A stretch of 64,000 bases of DNA, taken from positions 744,001 to 808,000 of the forward strand of contig NZ_JBHTBN010000001.1 in NCBI RefSeq assembly GCF_042664795.1, read 5' to 3'. Positions within the stretch are counted from its first letter, which is position 1. Every line of letters begins with the position of its first letter. Under the pieces are notes generated by a model. The model ran no database searches. It was not told the origin of the DNA and worked only from the letters and a program-made list of their open reading frames with translations. The DNA comes from Jejudonia soesokkakensis (lineage in GTDB: Bacteria > Bacteroidota > Bacteroidia > Flavobacteriales > Flavobacteriaceae). Positions 52,122 through 61,539 of the stretch are shown here, piece after piece. A program made the position numbers and the translations under genes.

Positions 52122-53177
52122 ATGGGAATGAAACTTTCAAATTTTAATTTTGATTTACCTGAAGAACTTTTAGCCGAATATCCAGCTCCTAATCGTGATG
52201 AAGCTCGTTTAATGGTCTTAAACCGTAAAGAGCAAACTATTGAACACAAGATGTTTAAAGACATGATCGATTACTTTGATGAAGATGATGTGATGGTTTT
52301 AAACAATACAAAGGTGTTTCCAGCGAGATTGTTTGGTAACAAAGAAAAAACAGGTGCTAGAATTGAAGTATTTTTATTACGAGAGTTAAATCCGGAAACA
52401 CGCCTTTGGGATGTGTTGGTCGATCCTGCACGAAAAATAAGAATTGGAAATAAACTTTATTTTGGGGACGATGAAACACTCGTGGCCGAAGTTATTGACA
52501 ACACGACATCGCGAGGGAGAACACTTCGTTTTCTTTTTGATGGCTCTTATGAAGAATTTAGAAATAAGCTCACAGAACTTGGGGAAACGCCACTTCCAAA
52601 ATATATCAAACGAGAAGTAGAGCCAGAAGATGCAGAGAGGTATCAAACTATTTTTGCAAAGACTGAAGGTGCGGTTGCTGCACCTACTGCGGGCTTACAC
52701 TTTTCTAAGCATCTATTAAAACGTCTTGAAATTAAAGGAATTGACTTTGCCGAGGTTACACTTCATGTTGGTTTGGGTACTTTTAGTCCGGTGGAGGTAG
52801 AAGATTTATCAAAACACAAAATGGATTCGGAAGAAATGAGTATTGATCAGGAAGCTGCTCAGATTATTAATTCTGGGTTAAAAAATAAGCGTCGTATCTG
52901 TGCTGTTGGAACTACTGCTATGAGGGCATTAGAAAGTTCAGTTTCTTCAAGCCATACCTTGAATGCTTATACGGGATGGACCAATAAATTTATTTTTCCG
53001 CCATATGATTTTAGTATAGCCAATTCAATGATCACCAATTTTCATACCCCAAAATCAACGCTCTTGATGATGGTTTCTGCATTTGCAGGACACGATTTTA
53101 TTAAAAAAGCATACGCTGAAGCGGTTAAGGAAAAATATCGTTTCTACACCTATGGGGATGCTATGTTAATTATTTAG
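52122..53177 (+). CDS. queA: S-adenosylmethionine:tRNA ribosyltransferase-isomerase
   Basis: A 351-residue enzyme of queuosine synthesis that transfers the ribosyl part of SAM to preQ1-tRNA to give epoxyqueuosine. Motifs FDLPEELLAEYPAPNRDEAR, LNNTKVFPARL, the AAPTAGLHFS segment and HVGLGTFSPV are intact; the C-terminal region has TNFHTPKSTLLMMVSAF. Full length. Uses SAM, linking it to the metabolic theme of the window. A promoter lies upstream and a terminator downstream. Confidence 0.97.
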   Translation: MGMKLSNFNFDLPEELLAEYPAPNRDEARLMVLNRKEQTIEHKMFKDMIDYFDEDDVMVLNNTKVFPARLFGNKEKTGARIEVFLLRELNPETRLWDVLVDPARKIRIGNKLYFGDDETLVAEVIDNTTSRGRTLRFLFDGSYEEFRNKLTELGETPLPKYIKREVEPEDAERYQTIFAKTEGAVAAPTAGLHFSKHLLKRLEIKGIDFAEVTLHVGLGTFSPVEVEDLSKHKMDSEEMSIDQEAAQIINSGLKNKRRICAVGTTAMRALESSVSSSHTLNAYTGWTNKFIFPPYDFSIANSMITNFHTPKSTLLMMVSAFAGHDFIKKAYAEAVKEKYRFYTYGDAMLII

Positions 53178-53199
53178 TCTCACTATATTTTAATATCAC

Positions 53200-53240
53200 A
53201 AAAAATCCTGTTTTTAACGAATGTTAAACAGGATTTTTTG
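53200..53240 (+). terminator. queA terminator
   Basis: AAAAAATCCTGTTTTTAACG...TTAAACAGGATTTTTT: a stem of about 13 bp with A and T flanks. Confidence 0.9.
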
Positions 53241-53319
53241 GGTTATAACGATTTGGTTTTCAAATGTCAGAATAATAAACTATCTTAGTTATCCTTTTGT
53301 CTGACAAAGGTTTTGTATT

Positions 53320-54981
53320 ATGAAGAGAACACTACTTTTCTTTATTCTTATGGTACCCTTTCAATTTTCTTTTTCACAAGAAAACGGTAGAGAATTGCCT
53401 TATTCTTGGGAATACGATGTAAGAAGTACTGTTGAAACTGTTCGATTACCCGTTTTAGATTTAGCTTCTGTGATTGCCGAAGATGAGATAAATGACAGAG
53501 ATAAAAGTCAGCCATGGCGCTATGGGATTACCAGACCTTTAACGCTTGATGTTCTAAACACAGGGACCTGGACCGATTTACCTAATGGAGCTCGTTTGTG
53601 GCAAATAGCGATCAATTCGCCAAGTGCTATAAATATTAGTGTGAATTATGACAATTTCTTTCTTCCTGAAGGAGCAAGACTCCATATGTATAATATTGAT
53701 CGATCTGATATATCTAAAACGTACACCAAAAATGAAAATCGGGAGAATAACCTATTGGGTTCCTGGTTTATTGAAGGGGAAACGATTATTATTGAATATT
53801 ATGAGCCTGACACCGTTCAGGAAGTAGTTCAATTAAAAATAGGAAGTATAATTCATGGCTACCGTTTAGGACAATTACAGGATTATATCAATGGAGAAGG
53901 TCGTGGACTTAACGATTCTGGAGATTGTAATTACGATGTTAACTGTCCAATTGGTTCTGATTTTGACGAAAAAAAGGAGATACTTAAAAAAACGGTTGCC
54001 CTATTAAATTTAGGAAATGGATACCTTTGTTCCGCTTCTTTAATTAATAATACAAGAGAAGATAAAACACCTTATTTATTGACTGCAAACCACTGCCTAG
54101 AAGGTAGTGATCCTGCTTTTTGGTCTATCCGTTTAAATTGGACAAGTCCAAACCCTGTTTGTGGAACAGGAGACGATAGTACAGATGTAGAAACCAATTT
54201 TACCATGAGTGGTGCTATTTTACGTGCCAGTAATTCTCTAAGTGATTTTGCTTTGGTAGAACTTAGCAATTCGATACCCTCTTCATGGGATGTAGCATTT
54301 GCTGGATGGGATAGAACTGACGACCTGCCTCTTTATGAAGTAGGTATTCATCATCCACAAGGAGATATTATGAAGGTTTCAAGAGATGATTCCGGTGCAG
54401 TTCATCAAAATGCAAATGGCAGGGAAGTTTGGCTCATCGGGGGAGTGAGTGTTGGATCAGGTAATGGCTGGGAAATTGGAACCACTGAAAGTGGCTCATC
54501 GGGATCACCTTTATTTAATCAGAATGGAAGAATAATAGGACAATTGTATGCAGGACAATCGTATTGTGAGGGTAATCAGAATAATAATGACTTTGATATC
54601 TACGGAAGATTTGCTGTTTCATGGGATAGTGGTGACACTCCAGAAACGAGACTAATGGATTGGCTTGATCCTCTTGAAACTGGTGCAAACCTTACAGATA
54701 CGTTACAAAACCTTCTAAACGTTCCTGATATTGAAACAATAGGTGCTCTCGACATTTATCCAAATCCTGCTGCCAGTTTTATTACTATCGAAAATTTTCG
54801 ATATCCAGACTTGTCATATTCATTTTATAATGTGGTAGGTCAAAGACTAATGTCAGGATCCATATCCAATTCTTATAATGTGTTGGATATTCAATCATTA
54901 TCTGCTGGGGTTTATTTTCTTCATATTGTAGACAATGAAAGCAGTCAAGCTATTACTAAAAAAATTATTGTTGAGCGTTAA
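53320..54981 (+). CDS. Secreted trypsin-like serine protease with T9SS sorting domain
   Basis: A 553-residue protease. Signal peptide (1-19), an N-terminal beta domain (about 20-190), then an S1-type (lysyl-endopeptidase-like) domain with His in LTANHCLEG, Asp in LSDFALVELS and Ser in SGSSGSPLFN. The C-terminus (about 470-553) is a type A T9SS sorting domain, LDIYPNPAASFITIEN and AGVYFLHIVDN. It is exported through the outer membrane and either attached or released. Monocistronic. Confidence 0.93.
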   Translation: MKRTLLFFILMVPFQFSFSQENGRELPYSWEYDVRSTVETVRLPVLDLASVIAEDEINDRDKSQPWRYGITRPLTLDVLNTGTWTDLPNGARLWQIAINSPSAINISVNYDNFFLPEGARLHMYNIDRSDISKTYTKNENRENNLLGSWFIEGETIIIEYYEPDTVQEVVQLKIGSIIHGYRLGQLQDYINGEGRGLNDSGDCNYDVNCPIGSDFDEKKEILKKTVALLNLGNGYLCSASLINNTREDKTPYLLTANHCLEGSDPAFWSIRLNWTSPNPVCGTGDDSTDVETNFTMSGAILRASNSLSDFALVELSNSIPSSWDVAFAGWDRTDDLPLYEVGIHHPQGDIMKVSRDDSGAVHQNANGREVWLIGGVSVGSGNGWEIGTTESGSSGSPLFNQNGRIIGQLYAGQSYCEGNQNNNDFDIYGRFAVSWDSGDTPETRLMDWLDPLETGANLTDTLQNLLNVPDIETIGALDIYPNPAASFITIENFRYPDLSYSFYNVVGQRLMSGSISNSYNVLDIQSLSAGVYFLHIVDNESSQAITKKIIVER

Positions 54982-55037
54982 TTTTTTCTTCTGAAGCTCT
55001 TTTTTACTAATTCCACTTTTTTTCATGCCATAATGGT

Positions 55038-55045
55038 TAATTTTG
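55038..55045 (+). promoter_or_regulatory. rlmN promoter -7 box
   Basis: TAATTTTG matches TAnnTTTG, 7 bp before the rlmN start codon, which implies an almost leaderless mRNA or that this box is fortuitous. Confidence 0.45.
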
Positions 55046-55052
55046 TAGCGAA

Positions 55053-56093
55053 ATGAAAGCTATAAAAAAAGATATACGTGCCCTTACAAAAGAAGAGTTA
55101 AGACGTTTTTTTGAAAGTATTGGTGAGCAGCCATTTAGAGGGAATCAGGTGTATGAGTGGTTATGGAGTAAAGGGACCCATAGCTTTGAGGATATGACTA
55201 ATATCTCAAAGGGAATCCGAATGCATCTTGAAGAAAATTTTGTCATAAACCATATTGAAGTAGATGACATTCAGAAAAGTAACGATGGGACCATTAAAAA
55301 TGCTGTAAAACTTCATGATGGATTGATTGTTGAATCAGTTTTAATTCCAACAAAAAAAAGAACTACAGCTTGTGTTTCTTCTCAGGTAGGGTGTAGTTTG
55401 GACTGTAAGTTTTGTGCTACAGCGCGTTTAAAGAGAATGCGAAATTTAAACCCTGATGAAATATATGATCAAGTAGTTGCTATTGATAAGGAGAGTAGAT
55501 TGTATCATAACATACCTTTATCCAATATTGTTTTTATGGGTATGGGAGAACCTCTAATGAACTATAAAAATGTACTAGCTTCTATTGAAAAGATTACTTC
55601 GGAAGAAGGGTTGGGAATGTCTCCTAAACGAATTACGCTATCAACTTCTGGTGTTCCAAAGATGATTAAAAAACTGGCAGACGATGAGGTGAAGTTTAAT
55701 CTTGCTGTTTCATTACATTCTGCAATTCAGGAAACCAGAGAACAAATCATGCCGTTTGCCAAAAGTTTTACACTTGATGATTTACGTGAATCTTTAGAAT
55801 ACTGGTATGAGAAAACACAAAGACGTATTACCTATGAATATGTAGTTTGGAATGGAATTAATGATTCTTTAGAAGATATAGCGGCACTAGTTCAGTTTTG
55901 TAAATACGTACCTTGTAAGGTAAATATTATTGAATATAATCCTATTGATGATGGTCAGTTTCAGCAGGCAGAAACTTTAGTGATAAATGAATATATAGAT
56001 GCCCTAGAAAAAAATAAGATTCCTGTCACCGTGAGAAGAAGTCGGGGTAAAGATATCGATGCTGCTTGCGGGCAGTTGGCAAATAAGAAATAA
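55053..56093 (+). CDS. rlmN: 23S rRNA (adenine-2503) / tRNA methyltransferase RlmN
   Basis: A 346-residue radical SAM methylase. The 4Fe-4S motif C114-x3-C118-x2-C121 is in VGCSLDCKFCATA. The GMGEPLMNYKNVL strand contacts SAM, and the methylated Cys near the C-terminus is in DIDAACGQLA. It methylates A2503 of 23S rRNA and A37 of some tRNAs. All key residues present. A strong terminator follows. Confidence 0.97.
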   Translation: MKAIKKDIRALTKEELRRFFESIGEQPFRGNQVYEWLWSKGTHSFEDMTNISKGIRMHLEENFVINHIEVDDIQKSNDGTIKNAVKLHDGLIVESVLIPTKKRTTACVSSQVGCSLDCKFCATARLKRMRNLNPDEIYDQVVAIDKESRLYHNIPLSNIVFMGMGEPLMNYKNVLASIEKITSEEGLGMSPKRITLSTSGVPKMIKKLADDEVKFNLAVSLHSAIQETREQIMPFAKSFTLDDLRESLEYWYEKTQRRITYEYVVWNGINDSLEDIAALVQFCKYVPCKVNIIEYNPIDDGQFQQAETLVINEYIDALEKNKIPVTVRRSRGKDIDAACGQLANKK

Positions 56094-56094
56094 A

Positions 56095-56128
56095 AAAGGA
56101 GGGTATTAATAATACCCTCCTCCTTTAT
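56095..56128. terminator. Terminator between rlmN and the convergent T9SS gene
   Basis: GGAGGGTATT-AAT-AATACCCTCC: a perfect 10-bp stem with A-run before and T-rich sequence after. It serves rlmN and could also end the minus-strand gene finishing at 56153. Confidence 0.9.
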
Positions 56129-56152
56129 AAAAGCTGTACTTTAAATGTACGC

Positions 56153-56959
56153 TTATTTTATTGCAATTTTGAATGATTTAACCTGACCTTCAATAGTTAC
56201 ACGAGCGATATACACGCCGCTGTTAAGAGATGCTAAGTTTATAGTTTCATTTGTGTTAGATAAATCACTTGTGATTATCACTTTACCTAATACGTCATAA
56301 ACTGAAACGTTAGACATAGGAGTATTTGCGCTTAGGCTTAAATTTCTATTGGCATCTACAAAGTGAGAAAACCCTTCAAAAGCGTTGTCATCTACACCTG
56401 CAACTGGAATAACTCCAGCAAGAATTGGTGTGTTTGGAGTAGCTTCAAAAGCATAATCAAGGACATTAACTTCACTACTTGTTGGTGCTCCTAATTGAAC
56501 CCAACCATAATGAGTGTTGCCATCAACTAAGAATTGAATTCCAACATATCCTGGAATTGGATCGCCTTGATTTCCACAAAATTGACTTCCATTAAAACCT
56601 CCATCTGCACATAAGTCTCCAAAACTATTGAAAGCTCCAGAAGATCCAATAACAGCACTATAAGAAAGATTAGATGCGTAATAAAAACCAGAATTAGAAG
56701 CTGCGATAACACCATTTGAACCAGCAGCAACTTGTGCTAATGGATACCCTGGGTCACTAGTTACTACAATTGAAACGTCTGTCACAGAATCCCCATTGAA
56801 ATCAATATCAAGTGTAGAAGGAAGCATCCCATTATAATCTGGATCTAGATCAGTGTAGATAACTTGTCCACTTGCATCTGCAACTCCTGCAATCGCTAAT
56901 GAAAGCGCGCCATACTTTGCAAGATTTTTTGAAAATTCATTTTTTGTAATTTTTTTCAT
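56153..56959 (-). CDS. Secreted protein with T9SS sorting domain
   Basis: A 268-residue exported protein. Long N-terminal signal (to about residue 32), Asn/Gly/Ser-rich beta domain with GIQFLVDGNTHYGWVQLGA, and a C-terminal T9SS type A sorting domain (about 195-268) with NLSLSANTPMSNVSVYDVLG and GVYIARVTIEGQVKSFKI. The central motif resembles surface proteins of unknown function that end in a Y-A-F/Y-E-A/T-T-P strand. No enzyme motif found. Preceded by an AT-rich upstream region of about 120 bp. Confidence 0.85.
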   Translation of the reverse strand: MKKITKNEFSKNLAKYGALSLAIAGVADASGQVIYTDLDPDYNGMLPSTLDIDFNGDSVTDVSIVVTSDPGYPLAQVAAGSNGVIAASNSGFYYASNLSYSAVIGSSGAFNSFGDLCADGGFNGSQFCGNQGDPIPGYVGIQFLVDGNTHYGWVQLGAPTSSEVNVLDYAFEATPNTPILAGVIPVAGVDDNAFEGFSHFVDANRNLSLSANTPMSNVSVYDVLGKVIITSDLSNTNETINLASLNSGVYIARVTIEGQVKSFKIAIK

Positions 56960-57082
56960 ATTTGTTAGGTATTACTTGTTGACTTTTGTTTTTTTACAAA
57001 AAAAACCAACAATTAGTTAAAATTATAGAGTAAATATAATTTTTTTTTGTGAATTAAAAAAATTTTGAAAATAGATACTTAA

Positions 57083-57232
57083 ATGAAAACCAATAAAAAA
57101 CAAACTATAGACTTTACAAATATCCCTTTGGATAGTTCTTTAGGACACTTGGCCTATGGTGATCAGGCTTTCAAAGCTTGGAGAGAATTAAAGAATAAGC
57201 AACGTGAAATAGAAAACAATGAACAAAAATAA
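57083..57232 (+). CDS. 49-residue protein coupled to the phosphodiesterase fusion
   Basis: An ATG at 57083 opens a frame to TAA at 57230-57232: MKTNKKQTIDFTNIPLDSSL then GHLAYGDQAFKAWRELKN and a basic/acidic tail. It overlaps the next gene by 14 bp in another frame, so termination and start are coupled. The motif IPLDSSLGxLAYGDxxxKAWRE recurs, as I remember, in small flavobacterial proteins next to such phosphodiesterases. Probably a subunit or regulator of the enzyme. Confidence 0.7.
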   Translation: MKTNKKQTIDFTNIPLDSSLGHLAYGDQAFKAWRELKNKQREIENNEQK

Positions 57233-59756
57233 AACGATATTAATTGGTTGGGACGCTGCAGACTGGAAAGTAATAGGTCCTCTCATAGCTAAAGGTCATA
57301 TGCCTTCTTTAAAAAAATTGATTAATGAAGGTGTTTATGGTAATATGAGTACTATGAATCCTCCTTACAGCCCAATGTTGTGGAGTTCTGTAGCTACAGG
57401 AAAAACACCAGATAAGCATGGAATTTTAGGATTTGTAGAAGTTACTCCAAATCAAAAAGCCCTACGTCCAGTTACAGCTAATTCGAGAAAATCCAGAGCT
57501 ATTTGGAACATTCTTCATAATCAAGGATGTAAGAGTAATTTAGTAGGATGGTGGCCAACATTTCCAGCAGAGCCAATCAATGGAGTTGTTGTCACAGATA
57601 AGTTCCAGAAAGTCAAGACTGATCCTAAAAAGGAAAGTCCCATCGTAAAGGGTACAATACATCCAGAAGATTTTGTTCAAAAATTAGGGAATTTTCGAAT
57701 GTTTCCATGGGAGGTAACAAAAGAACATATTCTTCCATTTATTCCAAATGCTGCAAAAATAGACCAGACAGCAAAAACAAACCACCTCATTTCTTTTGCT
57801 AAAATTTTATCACAAAATGTTTCTATTCAAAATGCAACAACTTATTTGATAAGAGAAACTGAGTGGGATTTTATGGGTGTTTATTTTGATTTAATAGATC
57901 ACTTGTGTCACGCTTTTATGAAGTACCATCCTCCAAAAATGAAGAATATTTCGGAAGATCAATATGATATGTATAAGGACGTTGTCAATGGAGCTTATCG
58001 TTTTCAGGATATGATGTTGGGTAGGGTGATGGAAATGATTGATGATGATACTACTATTATTGTTATGTCGGATCATGGATTCGAATCTGGAGATAAGCGA
58101 ATTTTTAAAATGCCAAAAGTTGCAGCGGCCCCTGCATTAGATCATAGACAATTTGGAATTTTTGTAGCAAGAGGGCCTAACATAAAGAAAAATGAAAAAA
58201 TCTTTGGAATGAACCTTATTGATGTAGCCCCAACGATACTTCATCATTATGGCTTGCCAATTGGAAAAGATATGGACGGTAAAGTAATACTTGATATATT
58301 TAAAGAAACTCATACTCCAAAAATGATTGAAAGTTGGGATTCTATTGATGGTGATTTTGCAGAGCTAAGTGACGAAAAAGAGGTTGACCCATTATCTGAT
58401 GAAGAAACAATGGAGCAGCTAATTGAACTGGGATACATAGAGAAACCAGACGAGAAAAAGGAAACCGCTATTCTTAAAACAAAATGTGAATTAAAACATA
58501 ATCTTGCTAGAGTTTATCTAGGAAAAAAAGATTATGAAAATGCTAAAGTGTTATTGCTTGAACTTACACAAGAGGAAGACCCAATAGATTTAGGCCCTTA
58601 TTATGTAGATCTGGTTAAGACGCTTCTGAAAATGGATAATTTTGACGAAGCAGAGAAGTACATGAAAAAATTTAAATCTATAAAAACTGAAGTTAAATTT
58701 AATACTCATTTTCTAGAGTCAGATATCTTATTAGGGCAGGGAAAAATAGTGAAGGCTTTAAAAGTCCTGTTAGATATCCCTCAGAACAATAGGTTTAGCC
58801 CAGAGTTATCATATAAGATAGGAAATATACATTATATTAATAGAGAATTTGATAAAGCTAAAAAATGTTTTGAAGCTTCGATAGAAGCACTACAGGATAA
58901 TCCAAAATATCACAAGTCTCTTGCTCAAACATTCTATATGTTAGGAAATTATGAGGAAAGTGCAGAGCATGCTCTTATAGCAATAGATCTTGTTAAATAT
59001 TTCCCTTCTGCTCATTATATTTTAGGTCAAGCTCTTGAAAAACTAGGTGATATAGAAAATGCAAAATTAGCATATGAAACTGCTGCAAGATTAACTCCAA
59101 AAAAATATCACATTGCAGAAAAAGCAGTTGAGAATGTAATTGAAAAAATGGAACTTGATTTTGATTTAATTAATAAATCAAACTTTAAGTACAGAGAGAA
59201 TCAAATTGTTATAGTTTCTGGTCTCCCAAGATCGGGCACATCCTTAATGATGCAGATGCTTGATAAAGGAGGTCTTAAAACTTTAATTGATGGAAAAAGA
59301 GAGGCAGATGAGTCAAATCCAAAAGGTTATTATGAATATGAACCTGTGATGACAATTCATAAAGATAATTCTTGGCTTGATAAAGCCCAGAATAAAGTAG
59401 TAAAGATTGTTGCTCCTTTATTAAGACACATTAAGAAACAGTACAGGTACAAAATTATTTTTATGAAAAGAGATTTGCATGAAGTAATACAATCACAACG
59501 TAAAATGACTGGAAAAGATACAGATATTTTACCTGTCAAACTTTATAATGCATACGTGGATCAATTAAAAAAAGTTGAAGCATGGAAAGAAAGAGAGCCG
59601 GGAGTTGAACTTATTTATGTTGACTATGTGGATATGATTAATAACCCAAAACCTGTTGTAGACACAATAGAATCTTTTATTGGGAAAGATCTTGAAAAAG
59701 ATTTAATGGCCTCCTGTATTGATAAATCATTACATAGAAATAAAGTGAACAATTAA
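57219..59756 (+). CDS. Phosphodiesterase / TPR / sulfotransferase fusion
   Basis: An 845-residue protein. Residues 1-370 are an alkaline-phosphatase-superfamily phosphodiesterase: D12 in IGWDAADW, the nucleophile region PPYSPMLWSSVATG, metal-binding FDLIDHLCHAF, VMSDHGFESGDKR and LDHRQFGIF. Residues about 425-640 are tetratricopeptide repeats (for example SYKIGNIHYINREFDKAKK). Residues about 660-845 are a sulfotransferase-like domain with P-loop GLPRSGTSLMMQML that binds PAPS. The combination suggests processing of a sulfated or phosphorylated glycan or lipid. No signal peptide, so cytosolic. Coupled to the small gene upstream. Confidence 0.88.
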   Translation: MNKNKTILIGWDAADWKVIGPLIAKGHMPSLKKLINEGVYGNMSTMNPPYSPMLWSSVATGKTPDKHGILGFVEVTPNQKALRPVTANSRKSRAIWNILHNQGCKSNLVGWWPTFPAEPINGVVVTDKFQKVKTDPKKESPIVKGTIHPEDFVQKLGNFRMFPWEVTKEHILPFIPNAAKIDQTAKTNHLISFAKILSQNVSIQNATTYLIRETEWDFMGVYFDLIDHLCHAFMKYHPPKMKNISEDQYDMYKDVVNGAYRFQDMMLGRVMEMIDDDTTIIVMSDHGFESGDKRIFKMPKVAAAPALDHRQFGIFVARGPNIKKNEKIFGMNLIDVAPTILHHYGLPIGKDMDGKVILDIFKETHTPKMIESWDSIDGDFAELSDEKEVDPLSDEETMEQLIELGYIEKPDEKKETAILKTKCELKHNLARVYLGKKDYENAKVLLLELTQEEDPIDLGPYYVDLVKTLLKMDNFDEAEKYMKKFKSIKTEVKFNTHFLESDILLGQGKIVKALKVLLDIPQNNRFSPELSYKIGNIHYINREFDKAKKCFEASIEALQDNPKYHKSLAQTFYMLGNYEESAEHALIAIDLVKYFPSAHYILGQALEKLGDIENAKLAYETAARLTPKKYHIAEKAVENVIEKMELDFDLINKSNFKYRENQIVIVSGLPRSGTSLMMQMLDKGGLKTLIDGKREADESNPKGYYEYEPVMTIHKDNSWLDKAQNKVVKIVAPLLRHIKKQYRYKIIFMKRDLHEVIQSQRKMTGKDTDILPVKLYNAYVDQLKKVEAWKEREPGVELIYVDYVDMINNPKPVVDTIESFIGKDLEKDLMASCIDKSLHRNKVNN

Positions 59757-59770
59757 ATAATTAAATTACA

Positions 59771-59808
59771 AAAATGGAGTGGAATAAAAACTACTCCTTT
59801 TTTTATCC
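59771..59808 (+). terminator. Terminator after the fusion gene
   Basis: AAATGGAGTGG-N-rich loop-CTACTCCTTTTTTT forms a stem (GGAGT/ACTCC) with a T-run. Confidence 0.75.
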
Positions 59809-59832
59809 AAAGCTTTCTAAAGCTATTTGATG

Positions 59833-59840
59833 TATTTTTG
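59833..59840 (+). promoter_or_regulatory. Promoter -7 box of the polyprenyl synthase gene
   Basis: TATTTTTG matches TAnnTTTG, 8 bp upstream of the start codon at 59849. Confidence 0.5.
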
Positions 59841-59848
59841 AAATAGTT

Positions 59849-60826
59849 ATGAAAACTGTGTCCAAAATAAAGGCTCCCATTGAATACGAAATGGAACTTT
59901 TTGAAAAAAAGTTCCTTATCTCCATGTCTTCAAAGGTTTCGTTGCTCAATCGTATTACGCATTATGTGGTAAATCGCAAGGGAAAACAAATGCGTCCTAT
60001 GTTTGTTTTTCTAATTGCCAAAATGGTGAATAATGGAGAGCTTAACGATCGTACATATAGAGGTGCTTCTGTTATCGAATTGATTCATACCGCTACATTA
60101 GTGCATGATGACGTAGTTGATGACAGCAATCGCAGGCGTGGTTTTTTCAGTATTAATGCCCTTTGGAAAAATAAAATTGCAGTACTCGTGGGAGATTATC
60201 TATTGTCTAAAGGGCTTTTATTGTCCATTGATAATAATGATTTTGATCTGCTGAAAATTATATCGGTAGCCGTTCGTGAGATGAGCGAAGGAGAATTACT
60301 CCAGATTGAAAAAGCAAGAAAATTAGATATTACCGAAGACGTTTACTTCGAAATTATCCGTCAAAAGACAGCCACACTCATTGCAGCCTGCTGTGCCATG
60401 GGGGCTCAATCTGTAAATGCACCTGCAACCGAAGTAGAAAAAATGCGAAAGTTTGGTGAACTCATAGGCATGGCATTTCAGATTAAAGATGACCTTTTTG
60501 ATTATGGTGAAACTCAGATTGGGAAGCCTACAGGGATCGATATCAAAGAACAAAAGATGACTCTTCCGCTCATTCATACCCTCAATAATGCTTCGGAAAA
60601 AGAAAAACGCTGGCTCATAAATTCAGTAAAAAATCATAATAAAGATAAAAAACGGGTCAAGGAAGTTATTGAATTTGTGAAATCCTCTGGCGGATTAGAT
60701 TATGCTTCAGCACGAATGAAAGACTACCAACAAGAAGCGCTTCAAATTTTATCTCAGTATCCCGAATCTACTTTTAAATCTTCACTCGAGCTCATGGTTA
60801 ACTATGTCATTGACAGGAAAAAGTAA
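59849..60826 (+). CDS. Polyprenyl (octaprenyl-type) diphosphate synthase
   Basis: A 325-residue trans-prenyltransferase that builds the long side chain of quinones or undecaprenyl-like carriers. First Asp-rich motif HDDVVDDSNRRRG, second KDDLFDYG, substrate region GKQMRPMFVF. Length and motifs fit the IspB group. Acts in the cytosol on IPP and allylic diphosphates. Monocistronic with its own -7 box. Confidence 0.93.
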   Translation: MKTVSKIKAPIEYEMELFEKKFLISMSSKVSLLNRITHYVVNRKGKQMRPMFVFLIAKMVNNGELNDRTYRGASVIELIHTATLVHDDVVDDSNRRRGFFSINALWKNKIAVLVGDYLLSKGLLLSIDNNDFDLLKIISVAVREMSEGELLQIEKARKLDITEDVYFEIIRQKTATLIAACCAMGAQSVNAPATEVEKMRKFGELIGMAFQIKDDLFDYGETQIGKPTGIDIKEQKMTLPLIHTLNNASEKEKRWLINSVKNHNKDKKRVKEVIEFVKSSGGLDYASARMKDYQQEALQILSQYPESTFKSSLELMVNYVIDRKK

Positions 60827-60978
60827 GAAGGAACCAGTTTGTAGTCTCCATAAACAATTGTCAAGAATATGATTTTTACTGTCAATTGCGCCTGAACACA
60901 AAAAACTTTTTTAACCTCCAGGCAACCTTTTTTAAATCATTCTCGTCTTTATAAATAGAAACCATCGCGAAGCGTATA

Positions 60979-61539
60979 ATGAAAATTATCTCGTTACATA
61001 AAAACTACACAAAGCTTATTGCAAAGGCAAGCAAGGGTAATAGAAGAGCACAACATGATCTGTTTGAGCTCTTTTCTCCAAAAATGCTAAGTGTTTGTAG
61101 GCAGTATGTAAAAGATGTTGATTTGGCTGAAGAGGTCATGCTAACAGGATTTTTAAAAGTATTTACACATCTTAAAAGTTATAAGGCTGAAGGAAGTTTT
61201 GAAGGTTGGATACGTAGAATTATGGTAAATGAATCGATTTCAGAGCTTCGGAAAAGTAAAAAATTACAGTTTAATGATGCTGCCGAAATTGAAAATTCGA
61301 TAGAACATGTGGCCTATATAGAAACTGAAATGGAGGTAGCTGAAATCCAAAAGATCATCGACAGGCTACCGGAAGGATATAAAACCGTATTTGTGTTGTA
61401 CGCTGTAGAAGGGTATAAACACAGCGAAATAGCCGAATTATTACAAATAAGCGAAGGCACTTCAAAATCACAATTATCTAAGGCACGCAAATTATTACAA
61501 AGCGAAGTCAAAAAAAATATAAGTTATGGCACCCATTAA
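60979..61539 (+). CDS. ECF-type RNA polymerase sigma factor
   Basis: A 186-residue sigma-70 family factor with region 2 (about 20-90, KASKGNRRAQHDLFELFSP then AEEVMLTGFLKVFTHLKSY) and region 4 (about 120-180, LPEGYKTVFVLYAVEGYKH, EIAELLQISEGTSKSQLSKA). No anti-sigma domain in the same protein. It overlaps the next gene by 14 bp, which encodes a membrane-anchored protein likely to be its regulator. Controls envelope or stress genes, possibly the outer-membrane protein at 62377. Confidence 0.93.
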   Translation: MKIISLHKNYTKLIAKASKGNRRAQHDLFELFSPKMLSVCRQYVKDVDLAEEVMLTGFLKVFTHLKSYKAEGSFEGWIRRIMVNESISELRKSKKLQFNDAAEIENSIEHVAYIETEMEVAEIQKIIDRLPEGYKTVFVLYAVEGYKHSEIAELLQISEGTSKSQLSKARKLLQSEVKKNISYGTH

